From: Ruminococcus sp. CAG:563
GTDB taxonomy: Bacteria; Bacillota; Clostridia; Oscillospirales; Acutalibacteraceae
Reading direction: 5' to 3'
Assembly (NCBI GenBank): GCA_000434915.1
Contig: FR882080.1
Span: 115,930 to 165,617, forward strand
DNA: 49,688 nucleotides
Part shown: in pieces, positions 35,246 through 42,991 of the stretch
How positions within the stretch are numbered: the stretch's first letter is position 1
How the letters are laid out: every line of letters starts with the position of its first letter
Notes under the pieces: model-generated
The model's database searches: none
Seen by the model: the letters and a program-made list of their open reading frames with translations, nothing else
Told to the model about the DNA's origin: nothing
Position numbers and translations under genes: made by a program

Positions 35246-36004
35246 TCAGATGTATTTTTTAATCGTGAAAGCCTGTCGGCCCTTCTTTGTAATTCCGTCG
35301 TCCTCGGTGATAAGAACCTTGCCCTTGCCCCTGACGACAATTTTGGAGCTGAAAGGCACTTTAAAATCGATTTTTGTTATTTGCACTCCGTTAATATAAA
35401 CCTCGCCGGCTGAAATTCGTCGAACCGCTTCGCTGCGTGAAAAAGAGAAGCAGGAAGACACCACCGAATCGCTGCGCATTGAGGAAACAAAGCAGCGTTT
35501 AGTCTCGAATTTCTCTTCGATTTTAACAGTGTCGAAGCTTTCGGGAATGTGGGTATGAACCGTTCCTCTGCCGACGGAAATGAGATTTTCGCAAAGATAT
35601 TTTGCAACGCTTTTGACTGCCGCAGTCGTGCAGCCCTTGTCGTCAATGAGAATGTCGCCGAGCATTTCACGCTTGATACCGAGGCCCATTATCGCTCCGA
35701 GATAGTCACGGTGGGAAAGCGTGGAAAAATTGTCCTTATCGATTCTAAGCGGAACGATCGGCATGTCGCCGCACTCGGAAAGAAAATTTTCGTCGGCATA
35801 ATCGGGGAGGAAGATAACTATCCTTCGCTCGGAATCCTCAAAACCTCCGTAAAGCTCATGCTTAATATGAAATTTTTGAAGATATTGAATAGCCTTGCTC
35901 TGCTGATAAATGTCGAGAAAGTTCGTGTTGGAAATATAGTTGTTGTTTTCGCATTCTCTCATTTTATCGTCCAGCACGGCGTAGAGAAGCTCGTCCTCGG
36001 TCAT
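35246..36004 (-). CDS. ylmH: YlmH-like RNA-binding protein with S4 domain
   Basis: The 252-residue protein has an N-terminal YlmH-like region (DYLGAIMGLGIKREMLGDIL near residue 105). A C-terminal S4 RNA-binding domain spans about 180-225 (RSEAVRRISAGEVYINGVQI), followed by GKGKVLI. In Firmicutes YlmH normally sits in the cell-division (ylm/divIVA) cluster and has been linked to ribosome rescue and quality control. Here it is instead joined to ugpQ, so the ylm cluster context is lost. The start has GGAGG 7 bases upstream. Confidence 0.85.
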   Translation of the reverse strand: MTEDELLYAVLDDKMRECENNNYISNTNFLDIYQQSKAIQYLQKFHIKHELYGGFEDSERRIVIFLPDYADENFLSECGDMPIVPLRIDKDNFSTLSHRDYLGAIMGLGIKREMLGDILIDDKGCTTAAVKSVAKYLCENLISVGRGTVHTHIPESFDTVKIEEKFETKRCFVSSMRSDSVVSSCFSFSRSEAVRRISAGEVYINGVQITKIDFKVPFSSKIVVRGKGKVLITEDDGITKKGRQAFTIKKYI

Positions 36005-36132
36005 CTCGTTCCTCCGGTTTATTATTTTATTATATTTTATATCGGCGAGAGGAATAAATCAAGAGTAAAATCCCCATTATAAGTGTTGCAAATAAAAAAC
36101 ATGAAAATAATCGGATTATTTCAAAAAAATGC

Positions 36133-36161
36133 TTGACTTTTCATCTTGTTTGATGTATTAT
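36133..36161 (+). promoter_or_regulatory. Promoter of tRNA-Lys
   Basis: TTGACT, 17 bases, TATTAT, ending 24 bases before the tRNA. Confidence 0.8.
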
Positions 36162-36185
36162 ATTCAAGCGTTAAATACGCACCGC

Positions 36186-36261
36186 GATTCATTAGCTCAG
36201 TTGGCAGAGCACTTGACTTTTAATCAAGGTGTCCGGGGTTCGAATCCCCGATGAGTCACCA
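36186..36261 (+). tRNA. tRNA-Lys (anticodon TTT)
   Basis: The acceptor stem is GATTCAT/ATGAGTC (one G-T pair). The D arm is GCTC...GAGC and the anticodon stem CTTGA/TCAAG has loop CTTTTAA, with anticodon TTT at 36219-36221. The T arm is GGGG-TTCGAAT-CCCC-like. Discriminator A and CCA are encoded at 36258-36261. Length is 76 bases. Confidence 0.97.
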
Positions 36262-36290
36262 GGCCGCAAACCTTTTGGTTTGCGGCTTTT
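36262..36290 (+). terminator. Terminator after tRNA-Lys
   Basis: A perfect 10-bp stem (GCCGCAAACC/GGTTTGCGGC) with a TTTT loop is followed by TTTTTC, one base after CCA. Confidence 0.93.
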
Positions 36291-36328
36291 TCTGTTTTAT
36301 TTGTTTAATAAATAATCTCATTTTCGTA

Positions 36329-36357
36329 TTGATTTATTTATAAATTGTATGTATAAT
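36329..36357 (+). promoter_or_regulatory. Promoter of the isomerase-isomerase-metY-metA unit
   Basis: TTGATT, 17 bases, TATAAT, about 30 bases before the first gene. There is no room for a riboswitch or T-box between it and the start. Confidence 0.7.
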
Positions 36358-36388
36358 TTAAAGTAACATTTTGTAAGGAGTGTATTTT

Positions 36389-37237
36389 ATGTACAGATTC
36401 CCGATTGGTGTAATTATTGACAGCTTCAGAGTTGATATAAAGTCGGCGGTCAAGAAGGCTGCAGAGGTCGGAGCGAACGGTATTCAGGTTTACTCCACAA
36501 GCGGCGAGATGGCTCCCGAAAACCTTGTCGGACAGAAAAGAGCGGATTTCCGAAACCTTGTTGCCGATAACGGCCTTGTTATTTCGGCTCTTTGCGGCGA
36601 TCTCGGCGGAGGCGGATTCACAAATCCCGAAAACAACGTTTGGAAGATTGAAAAATCCAAGAGAATACTTGACCTTGCAAAGGAGCTTGGAACCGACGTT
36701 GTTACAACTCATATCGGCGTTGTCCCCGAGGATGCGAATGCGGACAGATTTAAAATTATGCAGGAGGCCTGCTTTGAGCTGAGCCGCTATGCGGACGATA
36801 TCGGCGCTCATTTTGCGATTGAGACAGGTCCCGAGAAATCTGCGACACTTAAAAATTTTCTTGATTCGCTCGGCTCAACCGGCGTAGGCGTCAATCTTGA
36901 CCCGGCTAACCTTGTTATGGTTACGGGCGACGATCCGGCCGGGGCTGTACATAACCTTAAAGATTATATCGTGCATACTCATGCCAAGGACGGCAAGCAG
37001 AACTACTATGTTGATCCCGACATTATCTACGGCATGGTTGAATCCCATATCGTGACGGCGGACAGCTTTATCGAAGTCCCTCTCGGCGAGGGTAGCGTTA
37101 ACTGGGATGAATATCTCAAAGCACTGGAGGATATCGGCTATAAGGGCTTCCTCACCATTGAAAGAGAGGTCGGCGACGACCCGGAAAAGGACATCAGAAA
37201 GGCCGTTGAATTCCTCAACAGTAAAATGGGTGCTTAA
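36389..37237 (+). CDS. Sugar phosphate isomerase/epimerase (xylose-isomerase-like TIM barrel), first of a pair
   Basis: The 282-residue protein belongs to the AP-endonuclease-2-like family. It shows AAEVGANGIQVYS, HFAIETGPE (metal Glu), VGVNLDPANL (metal Asp) and HTHAKDG (metal His), ending with EVPLGEGSVNW and GFLTIERE. These are the divalent-metal ligands of sugar isomerases and epimerases. Substrate is unknown; inositol, rare-sugar or keto-sugar epimerases share the fold. ATG 36389 has AAGGAG 8 bases upstream; a GTG at 36380 overlaps that site and is less likely. The second paralogue follows after one base. Confidence 0.85.
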   Translation: MYRFPIGVIIDSFRVDIKSAVKKAAEVGANGIQVYSTSGEMAPENLVGQKRADFRNLVADNGLVISALCGDLGGGGFTNPENNVWKIEKSKRILDLAKELGTDVVTTHIGVVPEDANADRFKIMQEACFELSRYADDIGAHFAIETGPEKSATLKNFLDSLGSTGVGVNLDPANLVMVTGDDPAGAVHNLKDYIVHTHAKDGKQNYYVDPDIIYGMVESHIVTADSFIEVPLGEGSVNWDEYLKALEDIGYKGFLTIEREVGDDPEKDIRKAVEFLNSKMGA

Positions 37238-37238
37238 A

Positions 37239-38075
37239 ATGAAAATTTCTGTCAGCAGCTACAGCTATTCTCAACTCGGCAACAGCGATTTTGAAAGAAT
37301 CGACCTTGCCGGGGAAATGGGATTTGAGGGCATTGAATTTGCCGAAATCAATCCCGGAGATAAGGATAAAATCGAATATGCAAAGGAGCTTCGTGCCTAT
37401 GCCGATAAAAAAGGCGTTGAGATTTCCAATTATGCCATCGGTGCCGATTTCATCAACAGAGACGTTGATTCGGAAATTGAACGGCTCAAGGGTGAGGTTG
37501 ATATTGCCGAAATTCTCGGTGTAAAGACCATGCGTCATGACGCAACGATAGGTCCGGAGGCGGAAAGATTCTCAAAGACTGGCTTTGAAAAGTATCTTCC
37601 GGTGCTTGCGAAGGGCTGCAAGGCCGTTACGGAATATGCAAAGACCAAGGGCATCAAAACCTCAGTTGAGAATCACGGCTTTTACTGTCAGCAGAGCGAC
37701 AGGGTAGAGGCACTTGTCAATGCGGTCAATGACGATAATTTCGGTTGGCTTGTTGATATAGGCAATTTTCTTTGTGCCGATGAAACGCCGCTTGAGGCTG
37801 TTAAGGTCGGTGTGAAGCATATCATTTATGCACACGTTAAGGATTTCTACTTTGCCGATAAGAGCGTTCCGACGCCCGAGGGATATTTTGACACAAGAGA
37901 CGGAAATCATCTCTGCGGTTCGATTCTCGGCGACGGAATTGTTCCGGTTAAAGAATGCATGGAGCTTATAAAAAAATCCGGCTATGACGGCTGGGTTACT
38001 CTCGAATATGAGGGCCGTGAAACACCGTTGACGGCAGTTCCGAAGGGCTTGGAATATTTGAAGAAATTAGTATAA
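37239..38075 (+). CDS. Sugar phosphate isomerase/epimerase, second of a pair
   Basis: The 278-residue protein is from the same TIM-barrel family as its neighbour but clearly divergent. It has AGEMGFEGIEFAEI, TSVENHGFYCQ (metal Glu), WLVDIGNFL (metal Asp), YAHVKDFYF (metal His) and DGWVTLEYEG. It starts one base after the upstream stop (TAA-A-ATG), so the two are translationally coupled and may act on successive steps or as a heteromer. Upstream in-frame codons from 37107 lie in the other gene and are ignored. The substrate is not evident, and metY follows after 10 bases. Confidence 0.85.
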   Translation: MKISVSSYSYSQLGNSDFERIDLAGEMGFEGIEFAEINPGDKDKIEYAKELRAYADKKGVEISNYAIGADFINRDVDSEIERLKGEVDIAEILGVKTMRHDATIGPEAERFSKTGFEKYLPVLAKGCKAVTEYAKTKGIKTSVENHGFYCQQSDRVEALVNAVNDDNFGWLVDIGNFLCADETPLEAVKVGVKHIIYAHVKDFYFADKSVPTPEGYFDTRDGNHLCGSILGDGIVPVKECMELIKKSGYDGWVTLEYEGRETPLTAVPKGLEYLKKLV

Positions 38076-38085
38076 AGGACTTGAT

Positions 38086-39372
38086 ATGATGAGTGAAAAA
38101 AGAATTGAAACAAAGTGCGTGCAGGGCGGCTATACTCCCGGTAACGGAGAGCCGAGACAAATTCCCATTATCCAGAGCACGACTTATAAATACAACACAA
38201 GCGAGGACATGGGCAAGCTGTTTGACCTTGAGGCTGAGGGCTATTTCTACACAAGACTTCAGAATCCGACCAATGACATGGTAGCAAAAAAGATTTGTGA
38301 GCTTGAGGGCGGCTCAGCCGCAATGCTTACCTCATCGGGTCAGGCTGCATCGTTCTATGCAGTTTTCAATATCGCAAACTGCGGCGATCATGTTGTAGCT
38401 TCATCGATGATTTACGGCGGAACATACAATCTCTTTGCCGTTACGATGAAGAAGATGGGTATTGACTTCACATTTGTTGAGCCTGATTGCTCGGATGAGG
38501 AGCTTGAAGCCGCATTCAAGCCGAATACGAAGCTTGTTTTCGGCGAAACCATCGCCAACCCGGCCTTGACCGTTTTTGATATTGAAAGATTTGCCGACGC
38601 CGCTCATGCACACGGTGTTCCGCTTATAGTTGACAATACATTCGCAACTCCTATCAACTGCCGACCGTTCGAGTGGGGCGCAGATATAGTTACCCATTCA
38701 ACAACAAAATATATGGACGGTCACGGTGCGGGAGTCGGCGGCTGCATTGTTGATTCGGGTAAGTTTGACTGGATGGCTCATGCCGATAAGTTCCCCGGAC
38801 TTTGCACTCCCGACGACAGCTACCACGGCATTGTTTATGCCGAGCGTTTCGGAATGGGCGGAGCATTTATTACAAAGGCGACCGCTCAGCTCATGCGTGA
38901 CTTCGGTTCGATTCAGTCTCCGCAGAACGCATTTATTCTTAATCTCGGACTTGAAAGCCTTCATGTCAGAATGGCAAGACATTGCGAAAACGGACTTGCC
39001 GTTGCAAAATTTCTTGATTCTCATGATAAAATCGAATGGGTCAACTATCCGTCGCTTGAGGGCAATAAGTATTATGAGCTTGCGAGGAAGTATCTCCCGA
39101 ACGGCTCATGCGGCGTTGTCAGCTTCGGCATAAAGGGCGGCAGAGCTGCGGCCGAGAAATTTATGAAAAATCTTAAGATTGCGGCAATTGAGACACATGT
39201 TGCCGACGCAAGAACCTGCTGTCTCCATCCGGCGAGCGCAACTCACCGCCAGATGAACGACGCCGAGCTTGCCGCCGCAGGCGTGCCGGCTAACCTTGTT
39301 CGCTTCTCTTGCGGACTTGAAAATGCACAGGATCTTATTGAGGATATTGCGCAGGCACTTGAGAAAATCTGA
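38086..39372 (+). CDS. metY: O-acetylhomoserine sulfhydrylase (MetY type)
   Basis: The 428-residue PLP enzyme of the Cys/Met metabolism family has Lys208 in THSTTKYMDGHG as the likely Schiff base. It carries YTRLQNPTND near residue 55 and SSGQAASFY near 83. The length and the GHG after the lysine favour O-acetylhomoserine (thiol) lyase MetY over MetB or MetC. It makes homocysteine from O-acetylhomoserine and sulfide. The next gene, metA, makes its substrate. AAAGGA precedes the first ATG; the second ATG (38089) is equally possible. Confidence 0.93.
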   Translation: MMSEKRIETKCVQGGYTPGNGEPRQIPIIQSTTYKYNTSEDMGKLFDLEAEGYFYTRLQNPTNDMVAKKICELEGGSAAMLTSSGQAASFYAVFNIANCGDHVVASSMIYGGTYNLFAVTMKKMGIDFTFVEPDCSDEELEAAFKPNTKLVFGETIANPALTVFDIERFADAAHAHGVPLIVDNTFATPINCRPFEWGADIVTHSTTKYMDGHGAGVGGCIVDSGKFDWMAHADKFPGLCTPDDSYHGIVYAERFGMGGAFITKATAQLMRDFGSIQSPQNAFILNLGLESLHVRMARHCENGLAVAKFLDSHDKIEWVNYPSLEGNKYYELARKYLPNGSCGVVSFGIKGGRAAAEKFMKNLKIAAIETHVADARTCCLHPASATHRQMNDAELAAAGVPANLVRFSCGLENAQDLIEDIAQALEKI

Positions 39373-39389
39373 TTGAAGAGTGATAGCTA

Positions 39390-40307
39390 ATGCCAATTAA
39401 AATACCGAACGGACTGCCTGCCGTCAAGGTTCTCCATGATGAAAATATATTTGTAATGACGGAAAAAAGGGCGGTTAAGCAGGATATCAGACCGCTGAAA
39501 ATTCTGCTTCTCAACCTTATGCCCAAGAAAATCGAAACGGAAACTCAGTTTGCGAGACTGCTCGGAAATACTCCGCTTCAGGTCGAGATGGAAATGATGT
39601 ATACGACCTCTCACAAGTCGAAGAACACCTCCGAGGGACATCTGCTCGCTTTTTACAAGACCTTTGAAGAGATCAAGCACAACAAGTACGACGGCATGAT
39701 TATCACCGGCGCACCGGTTGAAAACATGGAGTTTGAAGAGGTCGAATACTGGGATGAGCTTTGCAAAATCATGGAATGGAGCAAAACCCACGTCACCAGC
39801 ACCTTTCACATCTGCTGGGGTGCTCAGGCCGGTCTCTACTATCATTTCGGAATTCCGAAAATTCACTTGCCGCAGAAATATTTCGGCGTTTATCCGCACA
39901 AGGTCAACTACAAAAAATCTATTCTTTTCCGTGGCTTCGATGAGACTTTTATGGTGCCGCAGTCGAGGCATACAACGGTGCTGACCGAGGATATTAAAAA
40001 GGTCAAGGAGCTGAAAATCCTTGCGTCGTCGCCTGAAACCGGAGTTTATGCCATCTCTACAAATAAGGGTAAGCAGATTTTCATAACCGGACATTCCGAA
40101 TACGAACGTGACACGTTGAAAAACGAATATCTCAGGGACAAGGAAAAGGGGCTTGATATCGCCGTTCCGAAGAATTATTTCCCGAACGACGACCCGTCCA
40201 AGGAGCCTATCGTCTCGTGGAGAGCTCACGCAAATCTGCTTTTCTCCAACTGGCTGAACTATTTCGTATATCAGACGACTCCGTACGATATCGATATGAT
40301 TGAATGA
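39390..40307 (+). CDS. metA: Homoserine O-acetyltransferase (MetA family)
   Basis: The 305-residue protein aligns without visible gaps to the start of MetA (MPIKIPNGLPAVKVL, LNLMPKKIETETQF). Catalytic Cys142 is in HICWGAQAG, and His235 and Glu237 are in TGHSEYE. Residue 111, in TGAPVEN, is Glu; published work on MetA shows that Glu111 favours acetyl-CoA and Gly111 (as in E. coli) succinyl-CoA. The product is therefore predicted to be O-acetylhomoserine, fitting the adjacent metY. It starts 17 bases after metY. No terminator is seen until the hairpin before spoIIID. Confidence 0.95.
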   Translation: MPIKIPNGLPAVKVLHDENIFVMTEKRAVKQDIRPLKILLLNLMPKKIETETQFARLLGNTPLQVEMEMMYTTSHKSKNTSEGHLLAFYKTFEEIKHNKYDGMIITGAPVENMEFEEVEYWDELCKIMEWSKTHVTSTFHICWGAQAGLYYHFGIPKIHLPQKYFGVYPHKVNYKKSILFRGFDETFMVPQSRHTTVLTEDIKKVKELKILASSPETGVYAISTNKGKQIFITGHSEYERDTLKNEYLRDKEKGLDIAVPKNYFPNDDPSKEPIVSWRAHANLLFSNWLNYFVYQTTPYDIDMIE

Positions 40308-40571
40308 TATAATATACAGCAAGTTAATTTTTAACGCTTTGTTAACCTGTCAATTTCCTTTATCTTCCGGTTTTCTTCAACAATGTCGGATTTTGTTATT
40401 TTATAATCTCGCTGATTGATGCAAAGTCGGCAATTGATAAGCTGCCGAGGTTGCAGCGGATTGCTTGCTCTATTTAAAAAATCAATGATGAAAAAGGCTT
40501 CGGCAAAGATTTCTTCGGAAAAAGAATAACTTATTTAATATTTTCCGTGTTTTTAATTTGCTGAAAAATCT
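40308..40571 (+). other. Intergenic region before spoIIID, no gene seen
   Basis: AT-rich sequence without a plausible coding frame, tRNA or clear promoter. The only structured part I see in the gap is the hairpin at 40582-40626, listed separately. A long open frame on the opposite strand at 40482-40880 is a shadow of spoIIID. Confidence 0.5.
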
Positions 40572-40600
40572 GAATATTTTTAACCTCTCGGACATATCAA
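40572..40600 (+). promoter_or_regulatory. Possible SigE-type promoter of spoIIID
   Basis: GAATATT (40572-40578) matches the SigE -35 consensus KMATATT fully. After 14 bases CATATCAA (40593-40600) is a partial match to the -10 consensus CATACAMT. In Bacillus spoIIID is transcribed by SigE in the mother cell. The -10 match is imperfect, so this remains a candidate. Confidence 0.45.
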
Positions 40601-40629
40601 TTACTGATATGTAAATCCGGGAGGTTTTT
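40582..40629 (+). promoter_or_regulatory. Hairpin that includes the spoIIID ribosome binding site and resembles a terminator
   Basis: The outer stem is AACCTCTCGG (40582-40591) with CCGGGAGGTT (40617-40626), ten pairs with one G-U. The inner stem ACATATCA/TGATATGT (40592-40599, 40605-40612) has eight perfect pairs and a 5-base loop. The 3' arm contains GGGAGG, the Shine-Dalgarno of spoIIID, and is followed by TTTTTC. It could end metA transcripts and hide the site on read-through RNA. Confidence 0.8.
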
Positions 40630-40632
40630 CTT

Positions 40633-40890
40633 TTGAATGAAACAGCACGAATTCGTTCGGTTGAACTCGGCGAATATATCGTAAAAAACAAGTCGACCGT
40701 AAGAGCAGCCGCAAAGGTGTTCGGAATTTCCAAATCGACGGTACATACCGATGTTACGCAAAAATTGGAGGAGATTGATCCCGGTTTAAGCCGTGAGGTC
40801 AGGGAAATACTTGATATTAACAAGGCACAGCGACATATCAGAGGCGGAATTGCCACAAGAGAAAAATATAAAGGCAGCAAAATGAGGTGA
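40633..40890 (+). CDS. spoIIID: Sporulation transcription factor SpoIIID
   Basis: The 85-residue protein starts with TTG and shows SVELGEYIVKNKSTVRAAAK. A helix-turn-helix at about 21-45 (RAAAKVFGISKSTVHTDV) follows, then KLEEIDPGLSREVREIL and a basic tail RHIRGGIATREKYKG. This matches SpoIIID of Bacillus and Clostridium along its length. It acts in the mother cell as activator and repressor of SigE-dependent genes and on the path to SigK. Normally it lies near the spoIIQ/mreB region; here it follows metA and precedes asnB by 4 bases. The TTG start is fixed by GGGAGG 8 bases upstream, with no ATG in reach. Confidence 0.95.
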   Translation: MNETARIRSVELGEYIVKNKSTVRAAAKVFGISKSTVHTDVTQKLEEIDPGLSREVREILDINKAQRHIRGGIATREKYKGSKMR

Positions 40891-40894
40891 TTTT

Positions 40895-42727
40895 ATGTGC
40901 GGAATATGCGGACAGGTTTCCTTCACAACGGATTTGTCAAAATACGAAAGTCAGTTTTATAACATGCAAAACAAGCTTTTTTCACGCGGACCCGATCAGC
41001 ACGGCGAGTTTTTCTCTCCCGATGCGGTGCTGATGCACAGACGTTTGGCCGTTGTTGATATTGAAAAGGGTAAACAGCCGATGACCTACGCCGTTGACGG
41101 TGCGGTTTTCACTCTCTGCTATAACGGCGAGCTTTACAATACGGACGAGATAAGAAACACGCTTGAGAGCAGGGGATATAATTTTTTCAGCCACTCGGAT
41201 ACCGAGGTCGTGTTGAAAGCCTATGTCGAATACCGTGAAAAATGCGTTGAATTGTTTAACGGAATTTTTGCTTTCGCCGTTTGGGAGCATGAGACAAAGA
41301 AGCTGTTTGTTGCAAGGGATCGAATGGGCGTTAAGCCGCTCTTTTATTCCATATGCAAGAGTGGATTCGTTTTTGGCTCGGAGATAAAGGCCTTGCTTGA
41401 GCATCCGGAAATTGAGCCGATTATGGATAACCGTTCGTTGTCGGAAATTATGCTTATCGGTCCGGGAAGAACACCAGGATGCGGCGTTTTTAAGGATATA
41501 AATGAGTTAAGACCCGCACATTATGCGATTTATGATGAAGCGGGACTGACGATTTACCGTTATTGGAATGTTGAAGCGCATGAGCACACGGACAGCTTTG
41601 AGCAAACGGTAGAAAAAGTAAGATTTCTTGTAACCGATTCAATAAAGCGTCAGCTTGTTTCGGATGTTCCTCTTTGCACTTTTCTATCCGGCGGACTTGA
41701 TTCAAGCCTGATATCCTCAGTTACAAACGAGGAATTCAGGAAAAGGGGAGAGGTTCTGCACACCTTTTCCGTCGATTATAAGGACAATGACAAGTATTTC
41801 AAAAAATCAAGATTTCAACCGAATTCCGACCCGGAGTTTATTCGTGTTATGGAGAAATATCTCGGCGGAGCACACCATTGGATCGTGATTGATACTGATG
41901 AGCTTGTTGATGCACTTTATTCCGCCGTCGATGCACGTGACCTGCCTGGAATGGCTGATGTTGATGCTTCGATGCTGCTATTGTGCAAGGCGATAAAGGA
42001 ATTCGGCACCGTTGCACTTTCTGGCGAGTGTGCCGATGAGATTTTCGGCGGTTATCCGTGGTACAGAGACAAAACGATACGTTCCTCGGAGGGCTTCCCT
42101 TGGGCACAGTCGACAGACTACAGAATCTCGTTCTTGAAAGATGAATTCTCAAATAAAATTGACGGCTCGGAATATGTTTATGCCAGATACAGGCTGACAG
42201 CCGACAGTGCACCTCTTTATAACGACATGAACGAGGACGACTTGAAAACGGCTCAAATGATGAAGCTGAACCTTGATTGGTTCATGCAAACCCTGCTTGA
42301 CCGTAAGGACAGAATGAGTATGTATTCGTCGCTTGAGGTAAGAGTTCCGTTCTGCGACCACAGAATAGTCGAGTATCTTTACAATGTTCCATGGAAGATG
42401 AAGGATCACAACGGCTATGAAAAGGGACTTCTCCGTGAGGCAATGCGTGGATATCTGCCCGATGAAGTGCTTTGGCGAAAGAAAAGTCCTTATCCCAAAA
42501 CGCATAATCCGAATTACCTTGCCGCCGTTTCGTCACGCTTGCAGGCGATAATCGATGAGGGCACTTCGCCGCTGCTTGATTTTATAAAGAAAGATAAATT
42601 GACAGAGCTTTTGACCGAAAACAAAAGTCAGCCGTGGTACGGCCAGCTGATGACAACACCGCAGACGATAGCATACTTCATCCAGTTCGATTATTGGCTG
42701 AGAAAATACAGGGTTAGATTTGCTTAA
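40895..42727 (+). CDS. asnB: Asparagine synthase (glutamine-hydrolysing)
   Basis: The 610-residue protein starts MCGICGQV with the nucleophilic Cys2 of class II glutamine amidotransferases (domain about 2-205; LFSRGPDQHGEF, YNGELYN). The synthase domain has the PP-loop FLSGGLDSSLIS, about residue 265, and SLEVRVPFCDH near 485. It converts aspartate, glutamine and ATP to asparagine. It overlaps nothing but sits 4 bases from spoIIID, so it may also be read by the sporulation promoter. Paralogous AsnB proteins are linked to cell-wall amidation, which would fit a link to spore formation, but this is only a possibility. Confidence 0.93.
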   Translation: MCGICGQVSFTTDLSKYESQFYNMQNKLFSRGPDQHGEFFSPDAVLMHRRLAVVDIEKGKQPMTYAVDGAVFTLCYNGELYNTDEIRNTLESRGYNFFSHSDTEVVLKAYVEYREKCVELFNGIFAFAVWEHETKKLFVARDRMGVKPLFYSICKSGFVFGSEIKALLEHPEIEPIMDNRSLSEIMLIGPGRTPGCGVFKDINELRPAHYAIYDEAGLTIYRYWNVEAHEHTDSFEQTVEKVRFLVTDSIKRQLVSDVPLCTFLSGGLDSSLISSVTNEEFRKRGEVLHTFSVDYKDNDKYFKKSRFQPNSDPEFIRVMEKYLGGAHHWIVIDTDELVDALYSAVDARDLPGMADVDASMLLLCKAIKEFGTVALSGECADEIFGGYPWYRDKTIRSSEGFPWAQSTDYRISFLKDEFSNKIDGSEYVYARYRLTADSAPLYNDMNEDDLKTAQMMKLNLDWFMQTLLDRKDRMSMYSSLEVRVPFCDHRIVEYLYNVPWKMKDHNGYEKGLLREAMRGYLPDEVLWRKKSPYPKTHNPNYLAAVSSRLQAIIDEGTSPLLDFIKKDKLTELLTENKSQPWYGQLMTTPQTIAYFIQFDYWLRKYRVRFA

Positions 42728-42741
42728 GGTTCGGGAGAGGT

Positions 42742-42826
42742 GCATTGTGCAGGGGTCAATGACCTACGACAGAGTTCGATAAAGGCACATTTCGTAGGGG
42801 TCGATGTCCACATCGACCCGGAGGTC
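42742..42826. repeat. Modular interspersed repeat, copy A
   Basis: Contains TTGTGCAGGGGTC, a CCTACGACAGAGTTCG block, CACATTTCGTAGGGGTCG and a perfect hairpin, GGGTCGATGT-CC-ACATCGACCC, at about 42798-42819. The same blocks appear in changed order at 49630-49688. It is noncoding and lies between asnB and the promoter of the next gene; the rest of 42827-42941 shows nothing recognisable. Confidence 0.7.
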
Positions 42827-42941
42827 AAAAATTCAGATAGAATCAGTTGGGGAATACTTGTCCTCTATATTCAGCAGAAATTAAAAAGGACGAACGATGG
42901 TCGCTCTGCGAAAAGAATGCGAATTTTATGAAATTTGTATA

Positions 42942-42970
42942 TTGACCCGACGCTCAAAAGAATGTATTAT
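42942..42970 (+). promoter_or_regulatory. Promoter of the DUF4832-like gene
   Basis: TTGACC, 17 bases, TATTAT, 21 bases before the start codon. Confidence 0.72.
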
Positions 42971-42991
42971 AGTAGAAAAAGGAGGATGTGT

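Noticed and set aside
40482..40880. A 132-codon minus-strand frame opposite spoIIID
   Set aside because: It is fully antisense to spoIIID and its hairpin; spoIIID is recognised by family, so the antisense frame is a shadow.
40827..40900. T-box or other amino acid leader before asnB
   Set aside because: Only 4 bases separate spoIIID and asnB; no T-box core sequence or terminator is present.
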